The notes under the pieces are model-generated. The model made no database searches and was not told the DNA's origin. It saw only the letters and a list, made by a program, of their open reading frames with translations. Positions 46,758 through 55,446 of a stretch of DNA of 64,000 bases are shown piece after piece (position 1 is the stretch's first letter; each line of letters opens with the position of its first letter). This DNA comes from Halomonas zincidurans B6 (GTDB lineage Bacteria; Pseudomonadota; Gammaproteobacteria; Pseudomonadales; Halomonadaceae), in contig NZ_JNCK01000001.1 in the NCBI RefSeq assembly GCF_000731955.1, forward strand, positions 1,488,001-1,552,000, read 5' to 3'. The position numbers and the translations under genes are program-made.

Positions 46758-48410
46758 ATGTATCGGTACGACACCTACGATCAGACGCTCGTCGACGAGC
46801 GCGTTGCCCAGTTTCGCGATCAGATGGACCGCTATCTGGCCGGTCGCCTGAGCGAAAGCGAATTTCTCCCGCTGCGGCTCCAGAATGGCCTGTACATTCA
46901 GCGTCATGCGCCGATGCTGCGCATCGCGATTCCCTACGGCATGCTTTCGAGCCATCAGCTGAGAACCCTGGCCGGCATCACCCGACGCTACGATCGTGGC
47001 TACGGTCACTTCACCACCCGCCAGAACCTGCAGTTGCATTGGCCGAAGCTCGAGGACGTGCCGCAGATCCTCGCCGAGCTGGCCGAGGTGCAGATGCACG
47101 CCATCCAGACCAGCGGCAACTGCATTCGCAACACCACCAGCGATCAGTTCGCGGGCATCGCCAGCGACGAGATCGAGGATCCGCGGCCGTGGTGCGAACT
47201 GATCCGCCAGTGGTCGACGCTGCACCCGGAATTCGCCTACCTGCCGCGCAAGTTCAAGATCGCCGTCACCGGCGCCGACCATGACCGTGCGGCCATCCAG
47301 GTCCATGACATCGGTCTGCGGCTGTGGCGCAACGAGCTGGGCGAGCTGCGGGTACGGGTGCTGGCCGGCGGTGGCCTGGGCCGCACGCCGATGATCGGCG
47401 ACGTGGTGCGCGACGACCTGCCCTGGCAGCATCTACTGACCTACCTGGAAGCCTGCGTGCGCGTCTACAACCAGTTCGGACGCCGCGACAACAAGTTCAA
47501 GGCGCGCATCAAGATCCTGGTCAAGGCCCTGGGGATCGAGGAATATCGCCGTCGCGTCGAGGAGGAGTGGGCGCACATCAAGGATGGCCCGCAGACGCTG
47601 ACCGAGGCCGCGGTCGCCTCGGCCCGGGCGCACTTCCCCGAGCCGCCGCGCCGCGCGGTGAGCGAAGCGGCGATCGCCACCTATGAGGCGCTGCGCCGTG
47701 ACAATCGCGACTTCGCGCGCTTCGTCACCAATAACGTCATCGATCACGTCGACCCCGGCTACAAGGCGGTAACGCTGTCGCTCAAGCGTCGCGAACACGC
47801 CCCGGGCGATGTCACCGCCGACCAGATGGAGGCCATCGCCACGCTCGCCGATGCCTTCAGCTTCGGCGAGATGCGCGTCACCCACGAGCAGAACGTGGTG
47901 CTTTCCGACGTGCCGGTCGACGAGATCGAGGCGCTCTGGCACAAGCTTCGCGATCTGGGCATGGCCAATCCCACGGTGGGCACGCTCAACGACATCATCT
48001 GCTGTCCGGGCGGCGACTATTGCTCGCTGGCCAACGCCGTGTCGATCCCCATCGCCCAGGCGATCCAGGAGCGTTTCGAGGATCTCGATTTTCTCTACGA
48101 CCTGGGACCGCTGGATCTCAACATCTCGGGCTGCATGAACGCCTGCGGTCACCATCACGTCGGCAACATCGGCATCCTCGGCGTCGACAAGAAGGGCGAG
48201 GAATACTATCAGGTCTCGCTGGGCGGCAACTCCCGCGACGATGCCTCGCTGGGCAAGATCCTCGGTCCCTCCTTCTATCGCGAGGACGTGCCCGAGGTGA
48301 TCGACAAGGTGCTGAAGGTCTATGTCGAGCAACGCCATGAGGACGAGCGGTTCCTCGACACCTACCGCCGCATCGGCATCAAGCCGTTCAAGGAGCGCGT
48401 CTATGCCTGA
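46758..48410 (+). CDS. cysI: Assimilatory nitrite/sulfite reductase hemoprotein (CysI-type)
   Basis: Siroheme and 4Fe-4S enzyme of 550 residues that reduces sulfite to sulfide. The duplicated ferredoxin-like half-domains are present (GYGHFTTRQNLQLHW and SFGEMRVTHEQNVVL). The cluster-siroheme ligands are CCPGGDYC and ISGCMNACGHHHVG. The following DUF934 gene overlaps by 8 bp, the arrangement characteristic of the sulfite-reducing enzyme in pseudomonads and halomonads. Nitrite as substrate cannot be excluded by sequence alone. Confidence 0.92.
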   Translation: MYRYDTYDQTLVDERVAQFRDQMDRYLAGRLSESEFLPLRLQNGLYIQRHAPMLRIAIPYGMLSSHQLRTLAGITRRYDRGYGHFTTRQNLQLHWPKLEDVPQILAELAEVQMHAIQTSGNCIRNTTSDQFAGIASDEIEDPRPWCELIRQWSTLHPEFAYLPRKFKIAVTGADHDRAAIQVHDIGLRLWRNELGELRVRVLAGGGLGRTPMIGDVVRDDLPWQHLLTYLEACVRVYNQFGRRDNKFKARIKILVKALGIEEYRRRVEEEWAHIKDGPQTLTEAAVASARAHFPEPPRRAVSEAAIATYEALRRDNRDFARFVTNNVIDHVDPGYKAVTLSLKRREHAPGDVTADQMEAIATLADAFSFGEMRVTHEQNVVLSDVPVDEIEALWHKLRDLGMANPTVGTLNDIICCPGGDYCSLANAVSIPIAQAIQERFEDLDFLYDLGPLDLNISGCMNACGHHHVGNIGILGVDKKGEEYYQVSLGGNSRDDASLGKILGPSFYREDVPEVIDKVLKVYVEQRHEDERFLDTYRRIGIKPFKERVYA

Positions 48411-48897
48411 TACCAGCCTGATCAAGCTCGGCCAGCCGGAGCAGGATACCTGGGCACTGTCGCGGGACGAGGCAAGCCTGCCCGAAACGCGCCCGGCCAT
48501 CGTGCCGCTCGGCGTATGGCGCGAGCACCGCGACGACGCCTCGCTGGCGCCCTGGTTGCCCAGCGACACCCAGCTCGACGCGCCGCTCTACGACGCGTTG
48601 CGCCAGGCGCCGCTGATCGCCATCGACTTCCCGAGCTTTACCGATGGCCGTGGCTATTCGCTGGCGCGACTGTTGCGCGAGCGCTACGGCTATACGGGCG
48701 AGGTTCGCGCCATCGGCGACGTGCTGATCGACCAGCTGTTCTACATGACCCGCTGCGGATTCGATGCCCTGGCGCTGCGTGACGATCAGCACCTCGACGA
48801 TGCGCTGCGCGCATTGGGTGCCTTCAGCGTCAGCTATCAGCCCGCAGTGGACGTCAAGGAAGCGCTCTTCGAGCGGCGTCTGCGCGAAGCGACCTGA
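48403..48897 (+). CDS. DUF934 protein, partner of sulfite reductase
   Basis: 164 residues of the DUF934 family, found almost always directly after this type of sulfite reductase. The core FPSFTDGRGYSLARLLRERYGY is the family signature, followed by GDVLIDQLFYMTRCGFDAL. It has no known cofactor motif; a role in electron supply or assembly is suggested in annotation but I know of no firm proof. The ATG at 48403 lies within the end of cysI, so translation is coupled. A terminator follows. Confidence 0.9.
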   Translation: MPDTSLIKLGQPEQDTWALSRDEASLPETRPAIVPLGVWREHRDDASLAPWLPSDTQLDAPLYDALRQAPLIAIDFPSFTDGRGYSLARLLRERYGYTGEVRAIGDVLIDQLFYMTRCGFDALALRDDQHLDDALRALGAFSVSYQPAVDVKEALFERRLREAT

Positions 48898-48920
48898 AGC
48901 CGACACCGACCGCAACACAG

Positions 48921-48940
48921 GCGCCGCCCGAGGGCGGCGC
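48921..48940 (+). terminator. Hairpin after DUF934 gene
   Basis: GCGCCGCCC (48921-48929) pairs with GGGCGGCGC (48932-48940); the tight loop would open to four bases. The following TGTCGTT is a poor T tract. It lies between convergent genes and may serve both. Confidence 0.6.
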
Positions 48941-48970
48941 TGTCGTTAGATGCGTTCCCCTGCCTTGCGA

Positions 48971-49567
48971 TCAGCCGCGACGTTTCTGCTGGCGCTCGCG
49001 ATTGCGTGCGCGCTCGCGCTCGGACTTGCGCAGCATCACGTAGGTGGCGCCGATCCCGCCGTGTGACGGTACCGCCGAGGCATAGGCCTGGACCTGATCG
49101 AATTGCTGCAGCCACTTGGCGACGTACGAGCGCACCACGTTGGCGTGACTGTCCAACGCCCTGCCGCGGCCGTGCACGACGAGCAGACAGCGCAGATCGC
49201 CGGCGGTGGCGTCTTCGATGAAGCGAAACAACTCCTGGCGACAATCGCGCAGCGGCCGCTTGATCAGATGCAGCCGCGCTTGCGGGGCATAACCGCCCTG
49301 GCGAAGACGATCGAGCACCCCGGTCTGGATACCGTCCCGGCGGTATTCGATCGGATCGATCGACGCCACCAGATCGACGAACTCATCGCTCAGGAAGTTC
49401 GCCGCCTGCGCGTCGGCCTCGGCGCTGGCCCGCCTCGCCAGTTGTGCCTCGCTGGGCATTGCGGGCTGGGTGTCCAGGCTGGCCTTGTCGCGGCCCTTGG
49501 AAACCGGACGCACCTTGCCGGCCATCAACTGCGTGAAATCGCTGTCTTCGTCGAACTGACGATTCAT
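48971..49567 (-). CDS. Smr-domain protein
   Basis: 198 residues from the ATG at 49567, with GGAGG upstream; an open extension lacks a good start. An N-terminal region of about 100 residues (DEDSDFTQLMAGKVRP, VASIDPIEYRRDGIQTG) precedes the C-terminal Smr domain with LHLIKRPLRDCRQELFRF, LLVVHGRGRALD and SHGGIGATYVMLRK. Stand-alone Smr proteins can act as nicking or RNA-cleaving nucleases; this one is close to the YdaL/SmrA type. The tail is very Arg-rich (ERERARNRERQQKRRG), which would favour nucleic acid binding. Confidence 0.9.
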   Translation of the reverse strand: MNRQFDEDSDFTQLMAGKVRPVSKGRDKASLDTQPAMPSEAQLARRASAEADAQAANFLSDEFVDLVASIDPIEYRRDGIQTGVLDRLRQGGYAPQARLHLIKRPLRDCRQELFRFIEDATAGDLRCLLVVHGRGRALDSHANVVRSYVAKWLQQFDQVQAYASAVPSHGGIGATYVMLRKSERERARNRERQQKRRG

Positions 49568-49705
49568 GGCTACGCCCTCCGGCCGTTCATCGTGGTGCTT
49601 AATCATACCAAAGCCGCAGCCGCTGCCTTAAGCGCCACGCTGTCGCAGCCGAAAAAATGCTATGGCATGATCGGCGGCGTTTGCCACGGTTCACAGGACG
49701 GACAA

Positions 49706-50128
49706 ATGAAATTGATCAAGCGCCTGGCCTTGGCGCTGTTGACGATGATTGCCCTGGCGACCGGCTATCTATGGTTCGTGTTCGCCAGTCCCTACGGCTA
49801 TACGCCACCCGAAAACTTGCCGGCCATCAGCCGTCAGGAACCCCACCGGGTCTTCGTCTATGGCACGCTGCGTTCTGGCGTCGTGCGCTGGCTGGTCTAT
49901 GGCCGCTGGGGCGACCCGCAGCCGAGCGTCCTGCCGGGTTACGATCGCGAAGGCCTGGATATCGAGAAACAGCCCGGCGCCGAGGTCTCGGGCTTGGTGC
50001 TCAGCGTCTCCAGCGAGGAGCTGGCGGCGCTCGATCGCTACGAGCGGCTCGGTGTGCGTTACAGCCGGTATCGCCTGAGGCTGGCCAATGGTCAGCAGGC
50101 CTGGGTCTACGCACGCATTCAATCCTGA
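49706..50128 (+). CDS. Membrane-anchored gamma-glutamylcyclotransferase-like (AIG2/YtfP) protein
   Basis: 140 residues. An N-terminal hydrophobic helix (LALALLTMIALATGYLWFVFA) is followed by a GGCT-like fold with VFVYGTLRSGVVRWLVYG and the catalytic-type Glu in LSVSSEELAALDRYE, then GVRYSRYRLRLANGQQAWVY. The membrane anchor is unusual for the family, which is mostly cytosolic. The reaction is uncertain: many members have no confirmed cyclotransferase activity. The ATG at 49706 lacks a strong ribosome-binding site but CAGGACGGAC precedes it. Confidence 0.8.
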   Translation: MKLIKRLALALLTMIALATGYLWFVFASPYGYTPPENLPAISRQEPHRVFVYGTLRSGVVRWLVYGRWGDPQPSVLPGYDREGLDIEKQPGAEVSGLVLSVSSEELAALDRYERLGVRYSRYRLRLANGQQAWVYARIQS

Positions 50129-50159
50129 CCCGGCATTGGGGTGACGCCGGGAAGGCGAG

Positions 50160-50189
50160 TTGTGGCGGGCACTTGGCGCGCTTTACAAT
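50160..50189 (+). promoter_or_regulatory. Putative promoter for the arsC remnant-wrbA unit
   Basis: TTGTGG (50160-50165), an 18-bp spacer and TACAAT (50184-50189), 34 bp before the remnant's start codon. It would still serve wrbA. Confidence 0.45.
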
Positions 50190-50222
50190 GCATGACCCAC
50201 TCCCTTTACGGTAAGGCTGCGT

Positions 50223-50408
50223 ATGACGCCCCTGACCCTGTCACAACCCGCGCTGCTCGAAGTCGCACCAGGCGCTCAAGTTGCTGGAAGAGCGCGGCTG
50301 TGACTTTCATGTTCGCCGCTATTTCGACGAGCTCCTGTCCCGCGAAGAGCTCGCTGCGTGATCGGCCGCTCTCCCGAAACCATTCTCGCCCTGATCGATG
50401 CGTGCTGA
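50223..50408 (+). pseudogene. ArsC/YfgD-family arsenate reductase remnant
   Basis: Pieces of a roughly 115-residue ArsC-type protein occur in three frames. It starts MTPLTL, then loses the frame next to the active-site Cys (bases near 50240 look two short). The next frame encodes NPRCSKSHQALKLLEERG and CDFHVRRYFDELLSREELAA, then stops at 50359-50361. In a third frame the C terminus IGRSPETILALIDAC continues to a TGA at 50406-50408, so about 55 residues are missing in between, including the catalytic Arg region. In related genomes this gene directly precedes wrbA and a DUF2069 gene, exactly the order seen here, which supports the identification. Confidence 0.85.
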
Positions 50409-50438
50409 GCGCTCGACTGTAGGCAACAAGGAGCTGTC

Positions 50439-51062
50439 ATGAGCGATTCACGTCCCTACGTGCTGGTCCTCTATTATTCCCGCTTCGGGGCTACCCGCAG
50501 CCTGGCCGAACAGCTGGTGGCCGGCATCGAAAGCCAGGCTGGCATCGACGCTCGGCTGCGCACGGTACCGGCGGTTTCCGCGCGCAGCGAAGCGGTCGAG
50601 CCGGAGATCCCCGCCGAAGGCGCGATCTACGCGACACTCGATGACCTGCGCGGCTGCGCCGGCCTGGCGATCGGCAGCCCTACACGCTTCGGCAACATGG
50701 CCGCGCCGCTCAAGTACTTCCTCGACGGCACCAGTGAGCTGTGGCTGAACGGCGCGCTGGTCGACAAGCCCGCGACCGCTTTCACCTCCACCGCCAGCCT
50801 GCATGGCGGCCAGGAAGCGACGCTGCTGACGATGCTGGTTCCCCTGCTGCATCACGGCATGGTGTATGCCGGCGTTCCCTACAGCGAGCCGGGGCTGGTG
50901 GCGACGACCTCGGGGGGTACGCCGTACGGGACCAGCCATGTCGCCGGTGCCCGCGGCGAGCGCAGCGTCGACGATGCCGAACGGGAACTGGCCTACGCCC
51001 AGGGCAAGCGCATCGCACGCTTGGCGCTGGCCCTGCAATCCACTCAGGGAAGTGCCGGATGA
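50439..51062 (+). CDS. wrbA: NAD(P)H:quinone oxidoreductase WrbA
   Basis: Flavodoxin-like FMN protein of 207 residues that reduces quinones by two electrons. The FMN-binding loops are YYSRFGATRSLAEQL, GSPTRFGNMAAPLKYFLDGT and FTSTASLHGGQEATLL. PYSEPGLVATTSGGTPYGTSHV is typical of WrbA. AAGGAGCTG precedes the ATG. It overlaps the DUF2069 gene by 4 bp (ATGA). Confidence 0.94.
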   Translation: MSDSRPYVLVLYYSRFGATRSLAEQLVAGIESQAGIDARLRTVPAVSARSEAVEPEIPAEGAIYATLDDLRGCAGLAIGSPTRFGNMAAPLKYFLDGTSELWLNGALVDKPATAFTSTASLHGGQEATLLTMLVPLLHHGMVYAGVPYSEPGLVATTSGGTPYGTSHVAGARGERSVDDAERELAYAQGKRIARLALALQSTQGSAG

Positions 51063-51448
51063 ACGGACTCGAACGGCTCGAAGCGCGCCACGGGCTCGAA
51101 TCGCTGACCCGCAAAGCGCGCCAGGCCGTGCTGGCAAGCTTCGTGCTGCTCATCGCGCTGCTCTTGATCAGTGGCTGGCAACTGCGCAGCAACAACGGAA
51201 TCGAGTGGCTGCCGGTGTTGGTGCGCGCCCTGCCGCTGGTCCTCTTCCTGCCTTCGATCCTCACCCGCCGCCCGCGCGGCCACGCCTGGCTGGCTTTCGT
51301 CAGTCTGCTGTATATCGCCCAGGGGGCACTGCTTACCACGCTACCCAGCCAGGCCTGGTGGGGCTGGCTCGAGGTTCTGGCGGCAATGGCGCTGTTCTTC
51401 GCCAGCGCACTGTACGCCCGCTGGCAAAGTCGCCTGCTGCGCCGGTGA
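51059..51448 (+). CDS. DUF2069 inner-membrane protein
   Basis: 129 residues with about four transmembrane helices (AVLASFVLLIALLLISGWQL, LPVLVRALPLVLFLPSIL, AWLAFVSLLYIAQGALLTT, WLEVLAAMALFFASALY). The DUF2069 family regularly follows wrbA; its function is unknown. It overlaps wrbA at the start and the next membrane-protein gene at its end, both by 4 bp, so the three are translationally coupled. Confidence 0.88.
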   Translation: MNGLERLEARHGLESLTRKARQAVLASFVLLIALLLISGWQLRSNNGIEWLPVLVRALPLVLFLPSILTRRPRGHAWLAFVSLLYIAQGALLTTLPSQAWWGWLEVLAAMALFFASALYARWQSRLLRR

Positions 51449-52698
51449 AGCCCTCCAGCGCGCTGATCCTGGCGATGCTCGCGACGAGTATCGCGAGCAC
51501 CCTGGCAGGCTGGCCGATGTGGCCGGCGGCGCTGCTCAGTTGGCTGGCCACCCTGCGGCTGGCCCGGCAGTTGCCGCGGGCTTCGCGTCATCAAGTGCTG
51601 TGGCTGGGGGGCGCCGGGGGGCTGATCTGGCTGGTGGCGCTGATGCGCGACACGCCCTACGCGCCGATTCAGGCGCTGACCATCAATCAGGCCCTGCTGA
51701 TGATGTTCGCCGGAGTCAGCTTCCTGTCGATGGCGACACCCGCCCAGCCTGCGGGCGAACGCCCGCGAAACGGCAGCCTGTGGGGAACCCTGTTCGGCGT
51801 TCACCTGTTCGGCGCGGTGATCAATCTCTCGGCGCTATTCCTGTTCGCCGATCGCATGCAGCGTGACGGCACGCTGAGCCGTCGCCAGGCAATGGTGCTG
51901 GGCCGGGCGTTTCCGGCCGCCGCCGCCTGGTCGCCCTTCTTCGTCGCCATGGGGGTCGCACTCACCTATGCCCCGGGGCTCGACTTCACGGAACTGCTGC
52001 CGTGGGGCGCGGCCAGTGCCGTGCTGCTGCTGGGTCTGGTGGCGCTCGATACTCTGCGCGTCCCGGGCCCGTTCGTCGGCTATCCGCTGAACGCCAGTGC
52101 GCTGGTCCTCCCCGGTGTGCTGGCGGTCACGGTAATGGCGATGCACGAGTGGCGTCCGACGATGTCGATCCCGTTGATCATCAGTATCGTTTCGCCCATT
52201 GCAGCCTTGCTGCTGGCTCCCCGGCATGAGCGTGATGCACGCCTGAGACAGCAGATCGACCACGGCCTGGCACGCCTGGTGCCCCAGTTCGCGCTGTTCC
52301 TGGCCGCTGGGGTGCTGTCCAGCGGGCTGAGCGCGCTGCTCGCCAGTTTTCCCGCCGGGCTTTCACTGCCGTTCGTCAACTACGGCCATTGGCAGGCCTG
52401 GCTGAGTTTGGGGGGCATCGTGACGGCGGCCTTCATCGGCATCCACCCGCTGGTCAGCGTGACCACGCTGGCGCCCCTGCTGACGACCCTCGATCCGGAT
52501 CCGACGCTGCTGGGCATGGTATTCCTGATGGGCTGGGCGCTGGGCACCGGAAGTAGCCCGCTGTCCGGCAGCAATCTCGTGCTGTGCACCCGCTATGGCG
52601 TCAATGCCCGCGACATGCTGGGCTGGAACCTGCCTTATGCGGTGCTCGGCTGGCTGGGCTGCGGACTGATCTTTGCGGCCCATGCCCAATGGGGATGA
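51445..52698 (+). CDS. Polytopic inner-membrane protein, possible ion or solute transporter
   Basis: 417 residues from the GTG at 51445 (GTGA overlap with the DUF2069 gene), with about 11-12 hydrophobic helices. It contains a conserved-looking stretch near the C terminus, GWALGTGSSPLSGSNLVLC, and a symmetrical central one, AFPAAAAWSPFFVAMGVALTY; paired polar Gly/Ser/Asn loops like these occur in ion-transporter-superfamily carriers. I do not recognise the exact family, so transporter function is inferred. Cotranscription with wrbA and DUF2069 hints at quinone or redox-related physiology. Confidence 0.65.
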   Translation: MKPSSALILAMLATSIASTLAGWPMWPAALLSWLATLRLARQLPRASRHQVLWLGGAGGLIWLVALMRDTPYAPIQALTINQALLMMFAGVSFLSMATPAQPAGERPRNGSLWGTLFGVHLFGAVINLSALFLFADRMQRDGTLSRRQAMVLGRAFPAAAAWSPFFVAMGVALTYAPGLDFTELLPWGAASAVLLLGLVALDTLRVPGPFVGYPLNASALVLPGVLAVTVMAMHEWRPTMSIPLIISIVSPIAALLLAPRHERDARLRQQIDHGLARLVPQFALFLAAGVLSSGLSALLASFPAGLSLPFVNYGHWQAWLSLGGIVTAAFIGIHPLVSVTTLAPLLTTLDPDPTLLGMVFLMGWALGTGSSPLSGSNLVLCTRYGVNARDMLGWNLPYAVLGWLGCGLIFAAHAQWG

Positions 52699-52893
52699 TC
52701 GTGCTCGAGCCTGTCACTTGGGCGCGTATCTGCGCTGGCCACGCCGGGTCTTTATACCGATCATGAGAGCATGATGAGAGCAAAGTGCCATGCGTCGCGA
52801 GCCGACGAGACACCATCAAGCGGGTTTTGCCTCGATCGCCTTGAGTGCGCCCGGATCAGCAGCGATCATGAAGGGAAATACCAGGAGAACGCC

Positions 52894-53535
52894 ATGAACA
52901 CCGATATCGCCGACGTCAGACGCAACTACAGCGGAGATTACCTCGACGCCAGCAATACCCCTGGCGAGCCATTGGCGCTATTCCAGCAATGGCTGGCGCT
53001 GGCGCTCGAGCGCGAGGCCGACGATGCCAATGCCATGACCCTGGCGACCGTCGACAGCCTGGGATTGCCGCATGCGCGTATCGTGCTGCTCAAGGGCATC
53101 GACGAACGTGGTTTTGCCTTCTACACCAGCTATCAGAGCCACAAGGGCGCGGAACTCGCCAATGTCCCGCATGCCGCCCTGGTCTTCTGGTGGCCGGCTA
53201 CCCAGCGCCAGGTGCGTGTCGAAGGGCGGGTGGTCCAGGTCGACGAAAGCGAATCGGACCAGTACTTCCAGCATCGTCCGCGGGCCAGTCAGCTGGGCGC
53301 CTGGATATCGCAGCAAGGCGTCGAGATCCCCGACCGGACGTGGATCGAGGAGCGCAAGGACCGCTTTGAACGGCTTTACAACGGGCAGGACGTGGTCCGC
53401 CCACCGCACTGGGGAGGCTACCGCGTCGTTCCGGAAATCGTCGAATTCTGGCAGGGCCAGGCCGATCGCCTTCACGATCGGCTGCGCTATCGTCGCCACG
53501 ACGACAGCTGGAACAAGGTACGTCTGGCGCCCTGA
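52894..53535 (+). CDS. pdxH: Pyridoxine/pyridoxamine 5'-phosphate oxidase PdxH
   Basis: FMN enzyme making pyridoxal phosphate. 213 residues from the ATG at 52894 (CCAGGAGAA upstream); the frame opens earlier without similarity. Motifs: NAMTLATVDSLGLPHARIVLLK, FAFYTSYQSHKGAEL, RQVRVEGRVVQVDE and the C-terminal PPHWGGYRVVPEIVEFWQG with RLHDRLRYRR. The 195 bp upstream contain no other gene. PLP is needed by EctB in this window. Confidence 0.96.
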   Translation: MNTDIADVRRNYSGDYLDASNTPGEPLALFQQWLALALEREADDANAMTLATVDSLGLPHARIVLLKGIDERGFAFYTSYQSHKGAELANVPHAALVFWWPATQRQVRVEGRVVQVDESESDQYFQHRPRASQLGAWISQQGVEIPDRTWIEERKDRFERLYNGQDVVRPPHWGGYRVVPEIVEFWQGQADRLHDRLRYRRHDDSWNKVRLAP

Positions 53536-53564
53536 AACCCGATCCTCGGCAAGCCTGAAAAAAG

Positions 53565-53590
53565 AAGCGCCCGGCCTAGGCCGGGCGCTT
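53565..53590 (-). terminator. Terminator shared by pdxH and betaine transporter operon
   Basis: Perfect 13-bp palindrome (AAGCGCCCGGCCT and its complement). On the minus strand it is followed by CTTTTTT, so it is a strong terminator for the ABC operon ending at 53622. For pdxH it would act without a T tract. Confidence 0.85.
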
Positions 53591-53621
53591 ACGCATCGAT
53601 GGATCTAGCCGGATCGCAGGC

Positions 53622-54509
53622 TTAGCTCTCGCCTTTCCACTCGTTGACGATCTCGGGATTTTCGTCGACCCATTTCTGGGCGTTGGCGTAGGGGTCGCTG
53701 CCCTCTTCCTGGTTCATCAGCATGACTTCGCCCATCTGCTCCGGTGTCCACTCGAAGTTGTCGAGGACTTCGTAGACTTCCGGCATGTCCTTCTCGAGGC
53801 CCTGGCGGACGATGGTGCGGATCTGCTCGGTATCGCCGTAGACGTTCTTGGGGTCGTCGAGATACTTGAGGTCCCAGCGCGAGAACATCCAGTGCGGCGT
53901 CCAGGCCGTGACGACAATGTCTTCTTTATTCTGGATAGCCGACTGCAGCGCAGCGGTCATCGTGGCGCCGCTACCGCTGCGTAGCTTGATGTCGCCCTGA
54001 AGGCCATATTCATCGATGACGTCTTCGGTCAGGCCCATCAGGCCGGCGCCGGGATCGATACCGATGATTTCGCCATCGACAAGGTCGGCCTTCTCGCCGA
54101 GTTCCGCGATGGAGTCGATGTCGGTATAAGCCGGCACCGCGAGTCCGAGCTTGGTGCCGTCGAGATTGGTTCCCAGATCGACGACCTTGTCCTTGGTCTG
54201 TTCGAAGTAATTCTCGTGGGTCGTCGGCAGCCAGGCCGCGACCATGCCATCGGCATCGCCGTAAGCGACCGCCTGCCACATCGCCGCCGCCGACAGCGAC
54301 GACATCTCGACGTCATAGCCCATATCCTCGAGCACCGCACGAACCACGTTGGTTGACGCAACTTCGGATGACCACTCGACGTAGGCCAGCGTCACCGTGC
54401 CCTTGCCTTCCTGCTGAGCCTGGGCAACGCCAGCGACGCCCAGTCCGGCGATCATCATCATTGAACCGAAGCGTACGGCACGTGACATAGCATTGAACGT
54501 TTTCATCAC
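53622..54509 (-). CDS. proX: Glycine betaine ABC transporter substrate-binding protein
   Basis: 295-residue periplasmic OpuAC-type binding protein with signal peptide ending GVAGVAQAQQ. The ligand-binding pattern YVEWSSEVASTNVVRAVLEDMGY, DGMVAAWLPTTHENY and VVTAWTPHWMFSRWDLKYLDDP supplies the aromatic cage residues typical for betaine or proline betaine binding. Third gene in the operon order ATPase, permease, binding protein; 94 bp separate it from the permease gene. Confidence 0.92.
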   Translation of the reverse strand: MMKTFNAMSRAVRFGSMMMIAGLGVAGVAQAQQEGKGTVTLAYVEWSSEVASTNVVRAVLEDMGYDVEMSSLSAAAMWQAVAYGDADGMVAAWLPTTHENYFEQTKDKVVDLGTNLDGTKLGLAVPAYTDIDSIAELGEKADLVDGEIIGIDPGAGLMGLTEDVIDEYGLQGDIKLRSGSGATMTAALQSAIQNKEDIVVTAWTPHWMFSRWDLKYLDDPKNVYGDTEQIRTIVRQGLEKDMPEVYEVLDNFEWTPEQMGEVMLMNQEEGSDPYANAQKWVDENPEIVNEWKGES

Positions 54510-54603
54510 TTTCCCCTTCTTTGGTTGAGTGTCCGGGTGCCGTCCGATTAGCTGCCTCGGAACGTCACCCGCCGACGCCCCTCGAAGCGTCGGCTGCAGC
54601 GTC

Positions 54604-55446
54604 TTAACGCGCCTTCACGGGCTTGCGGAAGGCCTGAGTCAGGCGATCCAGCAGCATGGCTAGAATGACCACGGCGATGCCCGCCTCGAAGCCATCGCCC
54701 GGGCGCAGCCGCTGGATCGCTTTCCAGACCTCGCTGCCCAGGCCATCGGCACCGATCATGGCGGCGATCACGACCATCGACAAGGCCAGCATGATGGTCT
54801 GGTTGATGCCCGCCATGATAGTCGGCAACGACAGCGGCAACTGTACCTTGAACAGTTTCTGGCCACGTGTCGAGCCGAAAGCATCGGCGGCTTCGATGAG
54901 TTCCTTGGGCACCTGGCGAATGCCCAGGGTGGTGAAGCGGATGGCCGGCGGCATCGAGAAGATCACCGTGGCGAAGATCGCCGAGACCGAACCGATGCCG
55001 AAGAACGGAATCGCTGGAATCAGGTAGACGAAGGCCGGCATGGTCTGCATGAAGTCAAGAACCGGCATGATCACGCTATACAGCCGGTCGGAGAGCGCGC
55101 CGAGTATGCCCACCGGCAGCGCGATCACCACTGCCACGAGGGTGGCGAACACCACTAGCGTCAGCGATTCAATCATCGGATACCAGAGCCCCATGTTCCA
55201 GATCAGCGCCAGACCGAGTACCGAGCCGATCGCCAGGCGGATGCCCGCTACCCGCCAGCAGAGCAGTGCGATGAGCGCCATCAGCGCCCATTCAGGCATC
55301 CAGGCCAGGGCGTCGTTGATGGTATTGATTCCACCCTGGGTGAACCGTGAAATGCCGCGGGTCACGGATGCGTATTCGGTGGTCAGAAAGTCCAGCCCGG
55401 TTTCGATCCAGTCGCCGAGCGGTATACGGGGAATATCGATAGCCAT
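54604..55446 (-). CDS. proW: Glycine betaine ABC transporter permease
   Basis: Inner-membrane subunit of 280 residues (ProW/OpuAB type). An N-terminal stretch of about 50 residues precedes the helices. Core sequence includes LMALIALLCWRVAGIRLAIG, VVIALPVGILGALSDRLY and the coupling motif EAADAFGSTRGQKLFKVQLPLSLPTIMAGINQ. Its start codon directly adjoins the TAA of the ATPase gene. Confidence 0.94.
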   Translation of the reverse strand: MAIDIPRIPLGDWIETGLDFLTTEYASVTRGISRFTQGGINTINDALAWMPEWALMALIALLCWRVAGIRLAIGSVLGLALIWNMGLWYPMIESLTLVVFATLVAVVIALPVGILGALSDRLYSVIMPVLDFMQTMPAFVYLIPAIPFFGIGSVSAIFATVIFSMPPAIRFTTLGIRQVPKELIEAADAFGSTRGQKLFKVQLPLSLPTIMAGINQTIMLALSMVVIAAMIGADGLGSEVWKAIQRLRPGDGFEAGIAVVILAMLLDRLTQAFRKPVKAR

